Assembly: GCF_000235605.1 (NCBI RefSeq)
Contig: NC_016584.1
Coordinates: 112,001-176,000, forward strand
Direction of reading: 5' to 3'
Length of the DNA: 64,000 bases
Source: Desulfosporosinus orientis DSM 765
GTDB taxonomy: Bacteria > Bacillota > Desulfitobacteriia > Desulfitobacteriales > Desulfitobacteriaceae
Shown piece after piece: positions 41,347-50,004 of this stretch; the stretch's first letter is position 1, and the number at the start of each line of letters is the position of its first letter. The notes beneath the pieces were generated by a model, which worked only from the letters and a program-made list of their open reading frames with translations, did not search any database and had not been told where the DNA came from. A program made the position numbers and the translations under genes.

Positions 41347-41384
41347 GAAAGACCATCTCTTAATGAGATGGTCTTTCTATGTTT
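41347..41384 (+). terminator. Terminator hairpin of rRNA operon 2, intron insertion target
   Basis: GAAAGACCATCTC and GAGATGGTCTTTC pair around TTAAT, followed by TATGTTT. The group II intron starts 7 nt after the stem, the expected target arrangement for class IIC introns. Confidence 0.85.
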
Positions 41385-41791
41385 GTGCGCCCGGCATGGG
41401 CGTTGTCTATAGGGTGTAAGTCCTGAACAATGAAGGTAGCAGTAATTGTAGCTCAAGGCAAGGGTGTCTGTTGCGAAGCAGAATCTAGAGGAAGCCAGCG
41501 GCAAATCTCTGGCCCGAGGACCACGAATCCTAGGCGAGGCTAGTAACAGTTGGATGAGCTTGCAAACCAAAGCAAAGTCCTTGCTATCGAAGGCTGTTGT
41601 TAGTAAATGGGGCGGGTAGATGGAGAGAAAGACAACGTTCTTACCCGGGGAGGCCTGTCGGGAACGCTAAGTATCTTGGCAACCGCACTGCAAGGTGCGG
41701 TTGAACCGGCAGGAGTCAGCAGAGGCCATATTACTCAGACGAAGATATCTCGCATGAGGAAGGGCCGAACATAAGGAAAGGGATGTAAGTA

Positions 41792-43189
41792 ATGCGTTCG
41801 AGAAAAGAGCAAAGACAGCCGAAAATCCCGCAAGGGAGCTATCCACGGAAGGAAGCGGTGAATCCGCAGGGGTACGTGGAAGCGCCTAGCTCTTTACCGG
41901 CACAAATTACTGAACAACCCTGCGAAACAAGATACGACCTGATGGAAAAGGCGCTGGAACGAACAAACATGTTCACAGCCTTGCGCCATGTTGAGCGAAA
42001 CAAGGGTGCTGCCGGAGTAGATGGAATGCCAATAAACTCCCTTCGAGCATTCCTCAAAGAGTCTTGGACCAGCATCCGAGAGCAATTGCTCGCGGGAACT
42101 TACAGACCAATGCCCATACGTCGAATCGAAATCCCGAAACCTGACGGCGGCGTAAGAATGTTAGGAATCCCTACGGTGCTAGACCGCCTAATCCAACAGG
42201 CTCTTCTACAAATTCTTACCCCTATCTTTGATCCGAGCTTCTCAGAGTATAGTTTTGGATTCCGACCAGGACGTAGCGCTCACCAGGCGGTCAAACAAGC
42301 CCGGCGATATATCCACTATGGAAGAAGATTTGTGGTGGACCTTGACCTGGCCCAATTTTTTGACCGCGTCAATCACGACATACTAATGGCTCGTGTAGCT
42401 CGAAAAATCCAGGATAAGCGCGTTCTAAAACTTATCCGAAATTATCTTCAGGCTGGAATAATGGTGCATGGTATCTGTTACCGCAGTGAGGAAGGAACCG
42501 CCCAGGGTGGTCCAATAAGCCCGCTGCTCGCCAACATTATGCTTGATGACTTAGATAAAGAACTGGAAAAACGAAAACACTGGTTCGTTAGGTATGCTGA
42601 TGATTGTAATGTGTACGTTCGGAGCAAGCGGGCTGGAGAAAGAGTCATGCGAAGCATCTGCGAATTTGTAGAAGGACGTCTTAAGCTAAAAGTCAATGAG
42701 AACAAAAGTGCCGTTGACCGGCCCTGGAATAGAAAGTTCTTAGGATTTTCGTTTACAAGGGAAAAAGAGACCCGCATAAGACTTGCGCCAAAAACAGTTC
42801 AACGTTTTAAGGCAAAAGTTAGGGAACTAACGAGCCGTAGTCGCAGCATGGCTATGAATATGCGGTTTAGAATATCTTAACGTTTACCTACGTGGCTGGA
42901 TGGGTTATTTCAGGATGGTTGATACACTAAGTGTTCTGCAAGCCCTCGATGAGTGGATTCGTAGAAGGCTGAGGATGTGTCTGCTAAAGCAATGGAAAGG
43001 CCGAAAACCAAGCGACGCAACCTGACTAAATTAGGTATCCAGGAAGACTGGGCAAGTTTAGTTAGTCGCTCACGTAAAGGAAACTGGCGCTTAGCGAATA
43101 CCCCTCAAGTAAACAAAGCCCTTGGCCTCACCTACTGGCGAAACCAAGGGTTGATATGCTTAACGGAAACGTATCGTAACTTTTGTTAA
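41792..43189 (+). pseudogene. Group II intron reverse transcriptase/maturase, frameshifted
   Basis: The first 362 residues read without interruption to 42880. They include the reverse transcriptase domain (about residues 85-310) with the catalytic YADD (in RYADDCNVYV), the RPGRSAHQA block and the AQGGPISPLLANI block. Near 42855-42870 the frame shifts by one base into a segment encoding LEYLNVYLRGWMGYFRMV (maturase domain X). Near 42990 it shifts back, to finish as WASLVSRSRKGNWRLAN ... ETYRNFC at 43189. Two shifts make the ORF a pseudogene, although RT domain motifs survive. It lies in intron domain IV, in the usual place. Confidence 0.88.
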
Positions 43190-43222
43190 TCTTTATGAAC
43201 CGCCGTATACCGAACGGTACGT

Positions 43223-44840
43223 GAGTCTGTCTAACAATTAGTTTTGGATTACACTAAAAAATTATAAATAAACGTGCTTTTTGTAGATTTTATAACGCTT
43301 TGATGGTTTCGAAAATAAATAGATAATTTCAAACATATTGCCTCTTTAAAACGCCATACTAATTCCTTAACTCCCATGATGTTAATCAGTCTTTTAAAAT
43401 TATAAGCAAGGCAAATAAAGCATCCCTCAGTGTTGACTGAATCAAGCCCTCTCGTTAAAAAATATGTATAACCAAAATGTCTTTTAATTGTTCCAAAGGG
43501 ATGCTCAACAATCGTTCCTCTTTTTCTGTAAATGTCATTTTTGTTGATGGTGTTCTTATCGATCATCTCTAAGATTTCTTCTTCTTTTATTCTTGTTACA
43601 GATCTTCCACCTTGAGATGAAGTGCAAGAAGCTTTTTTCCCACAATCCATATAATTCTTACATGTATAGCGCTTGTAATCTTTATCATTTTGTTTGCCGT
43701 TCCACTTAAATTCTAACCGGTAGCCCATTGGACATATATAAACATCATTTGCTTCATCGTATTGAAAGTTTATTTTATCAAAACCATTTTGAATTTTTTC
43801 CTGTTTCCCTTTTTGTTTTTTTATCAATATTTCTGTTCTGTCATCTGCTGCCGCTAGTATTTCAGCATATTGAAATACCCTGTATCTGCTACCACTGAGA
43901 TTTCTTCTTCTTTGAATACTTGTTTAGCTTTGTCCACCATATTTGATAACTGACTCTGATCATTGACGTCATTTACTACCTCAAAGCCTACAAATAATTT
44001 ATGTTTACTATCTACTACGGTTTGCATGTTAAAACAAACTTCAAATTTACCGTTATTCTTCATCGATTTTGCATCTGGGTCAGTTAAACAGACTTGTTTT
44101 TTCCCTTGCTCTTTAAGGTCTTTTTTGAGAGTGTTCAATTGCTCTATTCTAGCATTATAACTTTGGATCTTCTCAGTCATGGTTTGTTTCAGAGTTTTAT
44201 CTTCTGTGGTGTTTAAAAAGTCGCTGATATATTCTTCAATCTTAGACTCATAATATTCTATCTTCTTTTTTATTATGTTTTCATTATAATGCTTACCTTT
44301 TGCATTGTTTGCCTTTATCTTTGTGCCGTCAATAGCTATGAGATTACCATCAATAAGCCCGAAGCCTTTTAACATGAGTGTAAATTCTTTAAATAGTTGC
44401 TTAATCGCCTTCTTGTTATTTTTCATAAATGCAGAAAGGGTTCCGTGATCTGGTGTAATTCTACCTATAAGCCACATTACTTCAGTATTTCTAGTTGCCT
44501 CAGCTTCCATCGCACGTGATGACCTGATTCTGTTCAAATAGCAGTATATATATAATTTAAGCAAATCTTCTCTTCTATATGGTTTTTGTCCGGCATCTTG
44601 AGCAGAGAAAACTTCAAAACCTAATTCCTCCAAATTTAAACTATCCACATAAGCATCAATCACTCTTACTGGATTATCTTCACTAACATAATCATCTAAG
44701 GTATAGGGGAAGAAGTTAATTTGCTTTCTATTTGCACCTTCAATATATGGCATGCTATCACTCCCTTGTAGTATATTTCGACAGTGACAGCCATTCTCTT
44801 CCTATTGTCGGTAACTTTTACATAATTGTTAGACAGACTC
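43223..44840 (-). mobile_element. IS1182-like insertion sequence inside intron domain V
   Basis: The element is 1618 bp, bounded by perfect 18-bp inverted repeats GAGTCTGTCTAACAATTA (43223-43240 and the complement at 44823-44840). It is flanked by a 4-bp ACGT duplication (43219-43222 and 44841-44844). Removing the element and one ACGT restores the expected domain V sequence GGTACGTACGG, which fixes its boundaries. One transposase gene lies inside on the minus strand. Confidence 0.88.
43249..44753 (-). pseudogene. IS1182-family transposase, frameshifted
   Basis: The minus-strand frame starting at ATG 44753 (GGGAGTG upstream) encodes 299 residues. They include the N-terminal DUF772-type domain (TPDHGTLSAFMKNN), the first catalytic Asp in IAIDGTKIKAN and the second in VADTGYF. 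Then the frame shifts at about 43865: the correct continuation AEILAAADDRTE is in the next frame and runs on as the 43249-43827 frame, which contains a Cys-rich segment and the Glu region VEHPFGTIKR. No slippery heptamer is seen at the junction, so this looks like a one-base deletion rather than programmed frameshifting. Confidence 0.85.
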
Positions 44841-44890
44841 ACGTACGGTGGTGTGAGAAGACGGCGGAGAAACTCCGCCTCTTACTCGAT

Positions 44891-45000
44891 TATAATACTG
44901 CAAGTGCGTGAAAGAATCTGGGGGGGCGGGGTTCCACCCGTTCGGATCCACATTGGAGGAGTTTTCGTCACGAAGCATTCCTTAGGTGGGTGGCTCGAAG
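44891..45000 (+). repeat. Remnant of the 5S-flanking unit beyond the intron
   Basis: This resembles the start of the units after the operon 1 5S: tataatactgcaagtgcgtga, then GGGGTTCCACCCGTTCGGATC and CCACATTGGAGGAG. The 5S 3' part (ATACCGAACACGG) is absent here, so operon 2 carries only the beginning of one unit. Confidence 0.6.
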
Positions 45001-45013
45001 TGAATAAATTGGC

Positions 45014-45061
45014 TTGACACCTGCTGTTTACAGTTGTAGTATAATATCAATTACATATGTA
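45014..45061 (+). promoter_or_regulatory. Promoter with two BlaI/MecI-type operators
   Basis: TTGACA (45014-45019) is followed by TAGTAT (17-nt spacing) or TATAAT (20-nt). Two TACA-N2-TGTA boxes, the BlaI/MecI operator core, are present: TACAGTTGTA at 45029-45038 inside the promoter, and TACATATGTA at 45052-45061 just downstream. Repressor binding would block transcription of the operon. Confidence 0.75.
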
Positions 45062-45083
45062 AACGTAGACGCGAGAGGGGATT

Positions 45084-45467
45084 TTGAACTTGAAAAATAT
45101 ACCCAATATAACCGCTGCAGAATGGGAAATAATGAAAATCTGCTGGATGAAGCCGGCTCCCTGTACTGCAAATGAAATCGTAAAGGCTTTAGAGGAATTA
45201 ACTGACTGGAAGCCAAATACGATTAAAACTTTAATTGGACGACTTGTGAAAAAAGGGGCACTCGGCTTCCAAGAAGAAGGCCGGGTCTATATCTACAGTC
45301 CATTAGTGACAGAGGAAGAGTGTATCCAAGCAGAGAGCAAATCCTTTCTTGCTCGTGTTTTTGGCGGGGCACTAAAACCTATGCTGGTTACCTTTCTTCA
45401 AGAAGAAAAACTCTCTCGGGACGACATTGAAGAACTGAAACAGCTCCTTGAAGAGAGGAAGGAGTAA
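45084..45467 (+). CDS. BlaI/MecI/CopY family transcriptional repressor
   Basis: A 127-residue penicillinase-repressor family protein with an N-terminal winged helix (ITAAEWEIMKICW ... WKPNTIKTLIGRLVKKG) and a C-terminal dimerisation helix region. It starts at TTG 45084 (or TTG 45090), behind GAGAGGGG. In BlaI, proteolysis in the dimerisation domain after BlaR1 activation lifts repression. The two operators in its own promoter imply autorepression. Its stop codon overlaps the start of the membrane protease gene. Confidence 0.92.
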   Translation: MNLKNIPNITAAEWEIMKICWMKPAPCTANEIVKALEELTDWKPNTIKTLIGRLVKKGALGFQEEGRVYIYSPLVTEEECIQAESKSFLARVFGGALKPMLVTFLQEEKLSRDDIEELKQLLEERKE

Positions 45468-47356
45468 TGATGCTAACGCTTTTACAGGCAAATTGTCTTA
45501 GCTTTTTTCACTGGGTTATGATTACATCTGCCAAAGCAAGCATTTTCATTATTTTTCTCCTGGGGGTAAAATTGGTACTTAGACATAAAGTGGGGGCACG
45601 CTTTCAGTATGGACTGTGGTCTGTGTTGTTCATTGGTTTAGTGTTGCCTTGGACACCTAATAGTCCGGCAAGTGTCTATAATTATCTCAACTCTTCTCGC
45701 CTGCAGGAGATAGTGTCGATGATTGCCCAAACCACGCAGGCATCTTCAGTTAACCTTGCAAACCAACAGCCAGGTTTCGCCCGGATGACAGTTGCGGAGA
45801 GTCAGTCTGACCAGGGGGTTATCAGCTCGGAAGCCCGGCGGGCAAAGGATGAAAATGCGAACTCATGGCTGGCTGCCCTGTTCGCATACAGGCTAATTTA
45901 TTATATTTGGCTATTAGGGGCCTTGACGTTGACAGTCCTCATCATCGGCGTTAACCTACGGTTTTCAAAAAACATTGGACAGGCTTTGGTGACCGACCCA
46001 AGTTTACTTGCGGAGTACAATAAACTCAAAGCAGAGTTGAAGATAAAAAGGGAGATTCCCCTGCATAAATCGAGGCGGATCAACAGTCCATCCTTATTAG
46101 GATTAATCCGTCCAAAGTTACTGCTGCCCATGGGGATTGAACAAACATTTAGTATAGAACAGGTAAACCATATATTTTTACATGAGCTGATCCATTTCAA
46201 ACGTAAGGATATCTGGATAAATTGCTTAAGCCAGGTCTTGTTGACCTGTCACTGGTTTAACCCACTGATTTGGTATGCTTTTTACAAGATGAAGGAAGAC
46301 CAGGAGATAGCCTGTGATGCTTTAGTGACTTCTCGAATTAATCTGGAGCAAGCTCAGGACTATGCCTACACACTCCTTAAGTTGGCCGAGACCTATAGGA
46401 CGGCTCCGCGTATGGCAAGCTTAGCAAATTTGTCCGGTTCCAATTCACAAATCAAGAAGAGGCTAATCATCCTTAGCAAGAGAAGGCATAAACAGACTTC
46501 ACCTAAATGGTCATTGTTTGCAGGTTTGATGATAGGATTGATAGCCTTGGCGGTTTTCAGCAGTACTCAAGGGGAAGCAAACCCGGCTTTGGGGCAAAAC
46601 GCTGCAATATCTCAGGGAAACAGTCAAGGAGAAGCCCCCGGAGCTGTTAAAGGGACTGCAGATACCAGTCCGGGTATCACAATCGAGGATATTGCCGGAC
46701 CAAATTACAAAGGTAAAGTGATGCTGATCAAAGATCCTACCCGAGTAGAATTAGCGGTAACTAAAGAAATCGGTGTTAGGGGAGAGAAGGTCAGTGACCT
46801 GGTCAAGGATATGGGGGGGATTGCCGGAATTAATGCCGGAGGGTTTTATGACACGGACGGCAAGGGGACCGGAGCTTTCCCAGACGGCTTAACTGTTAAG
46901 GACGGGGAACTGGTTCACAATAATGTGGGAGAAAAGGAAGTCAATATGGTTGGATTTGATGATCAGGGGAAGATGGTTCTAGGCAGCATGGCGGCCAATC
47001 AATTGGAAGGGCGGCACCTACATGAAGGGGTTTCCTTTGCGCCTAATCTAATCGTAGAAGGCAAATCGGTCATTTCAGGGGACGGTGGGTGGGGGATCGC
47101 CCCCCGGACTGGGATCGGCCAAAGGGCGGATGGGACCGTTATTTTCGTGGTTATTGACGGACGCCAATCTTCTTGGAGCATGGGGGCGACCCTAAGAGAC
47201 CTTACGCAGGTTTTTGAGGATTATGAGGCTGTGAATGCAGTCAACCTGGATGGTGGTTCTTCCTCAGAAATGGTTTATCAGGGCAGTGTCCTGAATAAGG
47301 TTTCGAACATCTTTGGCGAACGTTATGTTCCTACAGCCTTTGTAGTTAAGCCCTAG
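45467..47356 (+). CDS. M56 (BlaR1-type) membrane protease fused to a phosphodiester glycosidase domain
   Basis: A 629-residue protein. Its N-terminal half is the BlaR1/MecR1 M56 metalloprotease, with membrane segments at about 15-38, 48-62, 140-162 and 350-366. The zinc motif HELIH lies at 239-243, with the following EDQEIACD near 277-284. In BlaR1 the part after the last membrane segment is a beta-lactam-binding PBP-like sensor. Here it is a NAGPA/phosphodiester glycosidase domain (about 403-629) with AGINAGGFYD, APRTGIGQ and NLDGGSSSEMVY. No PBP SxxK sensor is seen. It probably senses, or acts on, a cell-wall glycan or phosphodiester and then inactivates the BlaI-type repressor; this is inference. 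Confidence 0.85.
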   Translation: MMLTLLQANCLSFFHWVMITSAKASIFIIFLLGVKLVLRHKVGARFQYGLWSVLFIGLVLPWTPNSPASVYNYLNSSRLQEIVSMIAQTTQASSVNLANQQPGFARMTVAESQSDQGVISSEARRAKDENANSWLAALFAYRLIYYIWLLGALTLTVLIIGVNLRFSKNIGQALVTDPSLLAEYNKLKAELKIKREIPLHKSRRINSPSLLGLIRPKLLLPMGIEQTFSIEQVNHIFLHELIHFKRKDIWINCLSQVLLTCHWFNPLIWYAFYKMKEDQEIACDALVTSRINLEQAQDYAYTLLKLAETYRTAPRMASLANLSGSNSQIKKRLIILSKRRHKQTSPKWSLFAGLMIGLIALAVFSSTQGEANPALGQNAAISQGNSQGEAPGAVKGTADTSPGITIEDIAGPNYKGKVMLIKDPTRVELAVTKEIGVRGEKVSDLVKDMGGIAGINAGGFYDTDGKGTGAFPDGLTVKDGELVHNNVGEKEVNMVGFDDQGKMVLGSMAANQLEGRHLHEGVSFAPNLIVEGKSVISGDGGWGIAPRTGIGQRADGTVIFVVIDGRQSSWSMGATLRDLTQVFEDYEAVNAVNLDGGSSSEMVYQGSVLNKVSNIFGERYVPTAFVVKP

Positions 47357-47399
47357 AATGTAAATGAGTTGTTTTTTATGTGAAAGAAATGGAGGTAGT

Positions 47400-48359
47400 A
47401 TGGGGAAAATCAGAAAAATAAGTATTAAGAGGATTATGGTGTTTTTTATCTTCAACTTAGGTTTCTCCGTAATTCTAACTCCATTGTTCGTTTTCTGGGG
47501 GCCATTTGAAGGAACAAAGACATTGGCGGTGGGGTCTATTCTCTCGTCGAGACATCCACAGGTTGTTAAAGCCTTCCTCTCTGATGAAAAAATCAGCGAA
47601 ATTGTCAACAAGTATGACAACGCGGCGCCTTCTGATGGTCCAATTCGGCATACTGTATCCGATGCATCCGCTGGCATTACGATTGAAGATATTAAAGGTA
47701 AGGCCTTTAAAGGCAAAGTAATGCTCATAAAGGACCCCAAACGGATAAAAGTCGCTGTGACCAAGGAATTGGGAGTCACAGGTGAACGGGTAAGTGACTT
47801 CGTCAAAGATACAGGCGCTATTGCCGGCATAAACGGGGGAGGATTTTATGATCCCAACGGTGCAGGAAACGGAGCTTACCCTGATGGCTTGACTGTACAT
47901 AATGGAGAAATTGTCCATAATAATATTGGCAGCAAGAGTACAGAGGTTGTGGCCCTTGATAAGGACGGCAAACTGATCGTTGGACCAATCACGGCGGATG
48001 ACGTTAAAAAGAAAAACATTCAGGAAGCGGTTTCGTTCTGGCCGGCCTTAATCCAGGACGGGAAAAAGGGTGTATTTCAAGACTCATTTTGGGGAGTTGC
48101 CCCGCGAACGGCCATTGGGCAGAAAGCTGATGACACGATCATTCTGGTAATCATCGATGGCCGGCAGCCAACCTGGAGTTGGGGGGCAAAAATGAGCGAC
48201 CTCTATAATCTTTTCCTGGATTATGGTGCAGTTAATGCGGCCAATCTAGATGGCGGTTCTTCGACAGAACTCTTTTATAAAGGAAAAGTCATTAATAAAC
48301 TTTGGAATTGGGCAGGTGAACGCTACCTGCCGACGGCCTTTGTGGTCATGCCGGAATAA
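47400..48359 (+). CDS. Membrane-anchored phosphodiester glycosidase (NAGPA family)
   Basis: A 319-residue protein from ATG 47400 (GGAGGT 5 nt upstream; the longer frame from 47364 is less likely). One N-terminal membrane segment (about residues 10-32) is followed by a linker and the NAGPA domain (about 90-319). The domain is closely similar to the C-terminal domain of the preceding protein: GITIEDI, KGKVMLIKDP, AGINGGGFYDPNG, APRTAIGQ and NLDGGSSTELFY align without effort. It is clearly a duplication. The family hydrolyses sugar-phosphodiesters such as those in wall polymers, but the substrate is unknown. It shares the operon with the BlaI/M56 pair. Confidence 0.88.
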   Translation: MGKIRKISIKRIMVFFIFNLGFSVILTPLFVFWGPFEGTKTLAVGSILSSRHPQVVKAFLSDEKISEIVNKYDNAAPSDGPIRHTVSDASAGITIEDIKGKAFKGKVMLIKDPKRIKVAVTKELGVTGERVSDFVKDTGAIAGINGGGFYDPNGAGNGAYPDGLTVHNGEIVHNNIGSKSTEVVALDKDGKLIVGPITADDVKKKNIQEAVSFWPALIQDGKKGVFQDSFWGVAPRTAIGQKADDTIILVIIDGRQPTWSWGAKMSDLYNLFLDYGAVNAANLDGGSSTELFYKGKVINKLWNWAGERYLPTAFVVMPE

Positions 48360-48435
48360 CAGCAATTAACGAATGGTTTTGCAGCAGGCTCTGAAAGGTA
48401 CTCAGTAATCGCCGTTGTAAAAGGAGAAGGTACTC

Positions 48436-49704
48436 ATGAAGAAGAAACTGCGTATCCTATTAGTTTGGATCTTAGTTTCCCTCATTTTCCAATTCGGAGG
48501 ACACTGGCTTTTAAACCTCCAGATTCAAAAAGTTATGGGACTGGGGGTTGTAAATAGTGAACTGCCGGTTACGGCCCGGCTCAAAGCATCGATTCCAGGT
48601 TCTGAGCTTAGGAATATACAGGTTTCTTACGCTAAGGATTATTTGGCTTATATGGAGAAGGATACCCTTAAAGTATTCAACTTAAAAAAGGAAAAGATAA
48701 TCTTTGAAAAAATATCGCCGTCGGCCACAGATCATACATTGGGAGTTTTAACGTATCAATGGCTGCCGGATCGGAATATCTTGCTCTATTTTTATGCCAG
48801 GAAAAACCCTAATGAGGTGACAACTGTCAAAGTATACCCCTCTCAGACTGTACCACCAGCCCCTGCAATGGATCTGAAAACAGAAGACCCAAATCAGGCA
48901 AAAAACCTGACCCAGGAGGCTTCTTTAGAACCCAGGTATGAAAAACGGTATGGAAGTCCGCAGCTTACAGAACTATATTCCCTGGAACTCCCGAATAGTG
49001 ACGAAGATGAGGAGCCTAATGACCGGCTGAATTCTTTTGATCCGCCCAGTGGCAGTGAAGAGATTTCCGCAGGCGGAAAACTGGAGAAATTTGTTGTTGC
49101 AGCCTCTACTAATTTGATGTACTTAACTGTCTCGAATGGCTCAGCACAACAACTCATGAAAATAGACGTTAACAAAAAGGTGAGTAGCCGAAGCAAAGCA
49201 AGAGAAGTTATCGAGAATATGGCGGTCTCTGACCGCTGCGCAACACTTTACATGGACAGCAAAGTGGGGTCTGTCCGGCAAGTTGTTGCTATTCAGAATC
49301 TTGAAGCTTCAAAAAAAGATCAGCGTCTGGTCATCTCTAAAAATGCCAAGGATAGGATCTTGGGAGTCAGAAAAGGAAAAGTGTATCTTGGAGAAGTAGA
49401 AAATAATCAACTAGTTAAGATAAAAACGACGGAAGACCTTGAAGGAATGAAAGAGAATCCTGTCCTGAAAACTGAATGGCAAGGCTCGATCCCCTATCCT
49501 GACAATATTCGTACCCTCATTGGAGTTCAGGGTGAGGTCATCGTCTATGATAATCAGACTGCTTATATTGTTAGAGACGGTCAGCTGTCAGAGGTCAAGC
49601 TGCAGGGCGATGAAAATTATGTCTCAGCTGACGGCGCTGAGCTGATTCAGCTGAGTAAAGCTGGAACATCTACCCGGGTAGAATTGCAACCCCTTGAACC
49701 ATAA
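48436..49704 (+). CDS. Membrane-anchored protein of unknown function
   Basis: A 422-residue protein with one membrane segment at about residues 5-27 and a large presumably extracellular part. No family is recognised. Short strand-rich repeats (for example DYLAYMEKDTLKVFNLKKEK) suggest a beta-propeller-like fold, and an acidic/proline linker lies at about 185-215. AAGGAGAAGG precedes ATG. It is the last gene of the BlaI/M56/glycosidase operon, 76 nt after the glycosidase gene, and is followed by a terminator. It may serve the same wall-related response. Confidence 0.6.
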   Translation: MKKKLRILLVWILVSLIFQFGGHWLLNLQIQKVMGLGVVNSELPVTARLKASIPGSELRNIQVSYAKDYLAYMEKDTLKVFNLKKEKIIFEKISPSATDHTLGVLTYQWLPDRNILLYFYARKNPNEVTTVKVYPSQTVPPAPAMDLKTEDPNQAKNLTQEASLEPRYEKRYGSPQLTELYSLELPNSDEDEEPNDRLNSFDPPSGSEEISAGGKLEKFVVAASTNLMYLTVSNGSAQQLMKIDVNKKVSSRSKAREVIENMAVSDRCATLYMDSKVGSVRQVVAIQNLEASKKDQRLVISKNAKDRILGVRKGKVYLGEVENNQLVKIKTTEDLEGMKENPVLKTEWQGSIPYPDNIRTLIGVQGEVIVYDNQTAYIVRDGQLSEVKLQGDENYVSADGAELIQLSKAGTSTRVELQPLEP

Positions 49705-49793
49705 GCTCCTGGTAACGAAGGTTATCTTAGGCAGGAAATGATTTTTCGAGGTCTTTCAGGTCCCAATAGGATAGAAGAATAATTTAGGCATTC

Positions 49794-49837
49794 AGAGAAG
49801 AAACGCTTACCCGGAAGGACGAGCGTTTCTTCTCTTT
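49794..49837 (+). terminator. Terminator of the BlaI/M56 operon
   Basis: AGAGAAGAAACGCT pairs with AGCGTTTCTTCTCT and is followed by TTGAT. The T tract is short. Confidence 0.75.
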
Positions 49838-50004
49838 GATGGCTGGTGATACATTTTTTTTAATTGCCTTAAACAAAAGATAATTAACTGAATAATAATA
49901 ATAAATAGAAAATTAAGAAAAGTATATTTAAATTCGGGTTTGAGTGTGCTAAAATATGTAAAATGAATGAGACGATATTCAGTTTTGCGGAAGGGGATAT
50001 GACG

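Larger units (their letters stand above)
41385..44890 (+). mobile_element. Group IIC intron, split by an insertion sequence
   Basis: The 5' end GTGCGCCCGGCATGGGCG and the following domain I stretch (TCTATAGGGTGTAAGTCC, GGATGAGCTTGCAAACCAAA, TTCTTACCCGGGGAGG) closely resemble my memory of the Oceanobacillus iheyensis class IIC intron. Domain V starts GAACCGCCGTATACCGAACG at about 43197, is interrupted at 43222, and resumes at 44845 with acggtggtgtgag. The 3' end is at ...CGAT. The joined exons ctatgttt|tataatactg match the uninterrupted site in rRNA operon 1 (ctatgttt|tgtaatactg) with one difference. With domain V split and the maturase frameshifted, it should not splice by itself. Confidence 0.9.

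Noticed and set aside
43840-43880. Programmed frameshifting in the IS transposase
   Set aside because: No slippery run or stimulating hairpin is visible at the junction, and I know of no such mechanism for this family.
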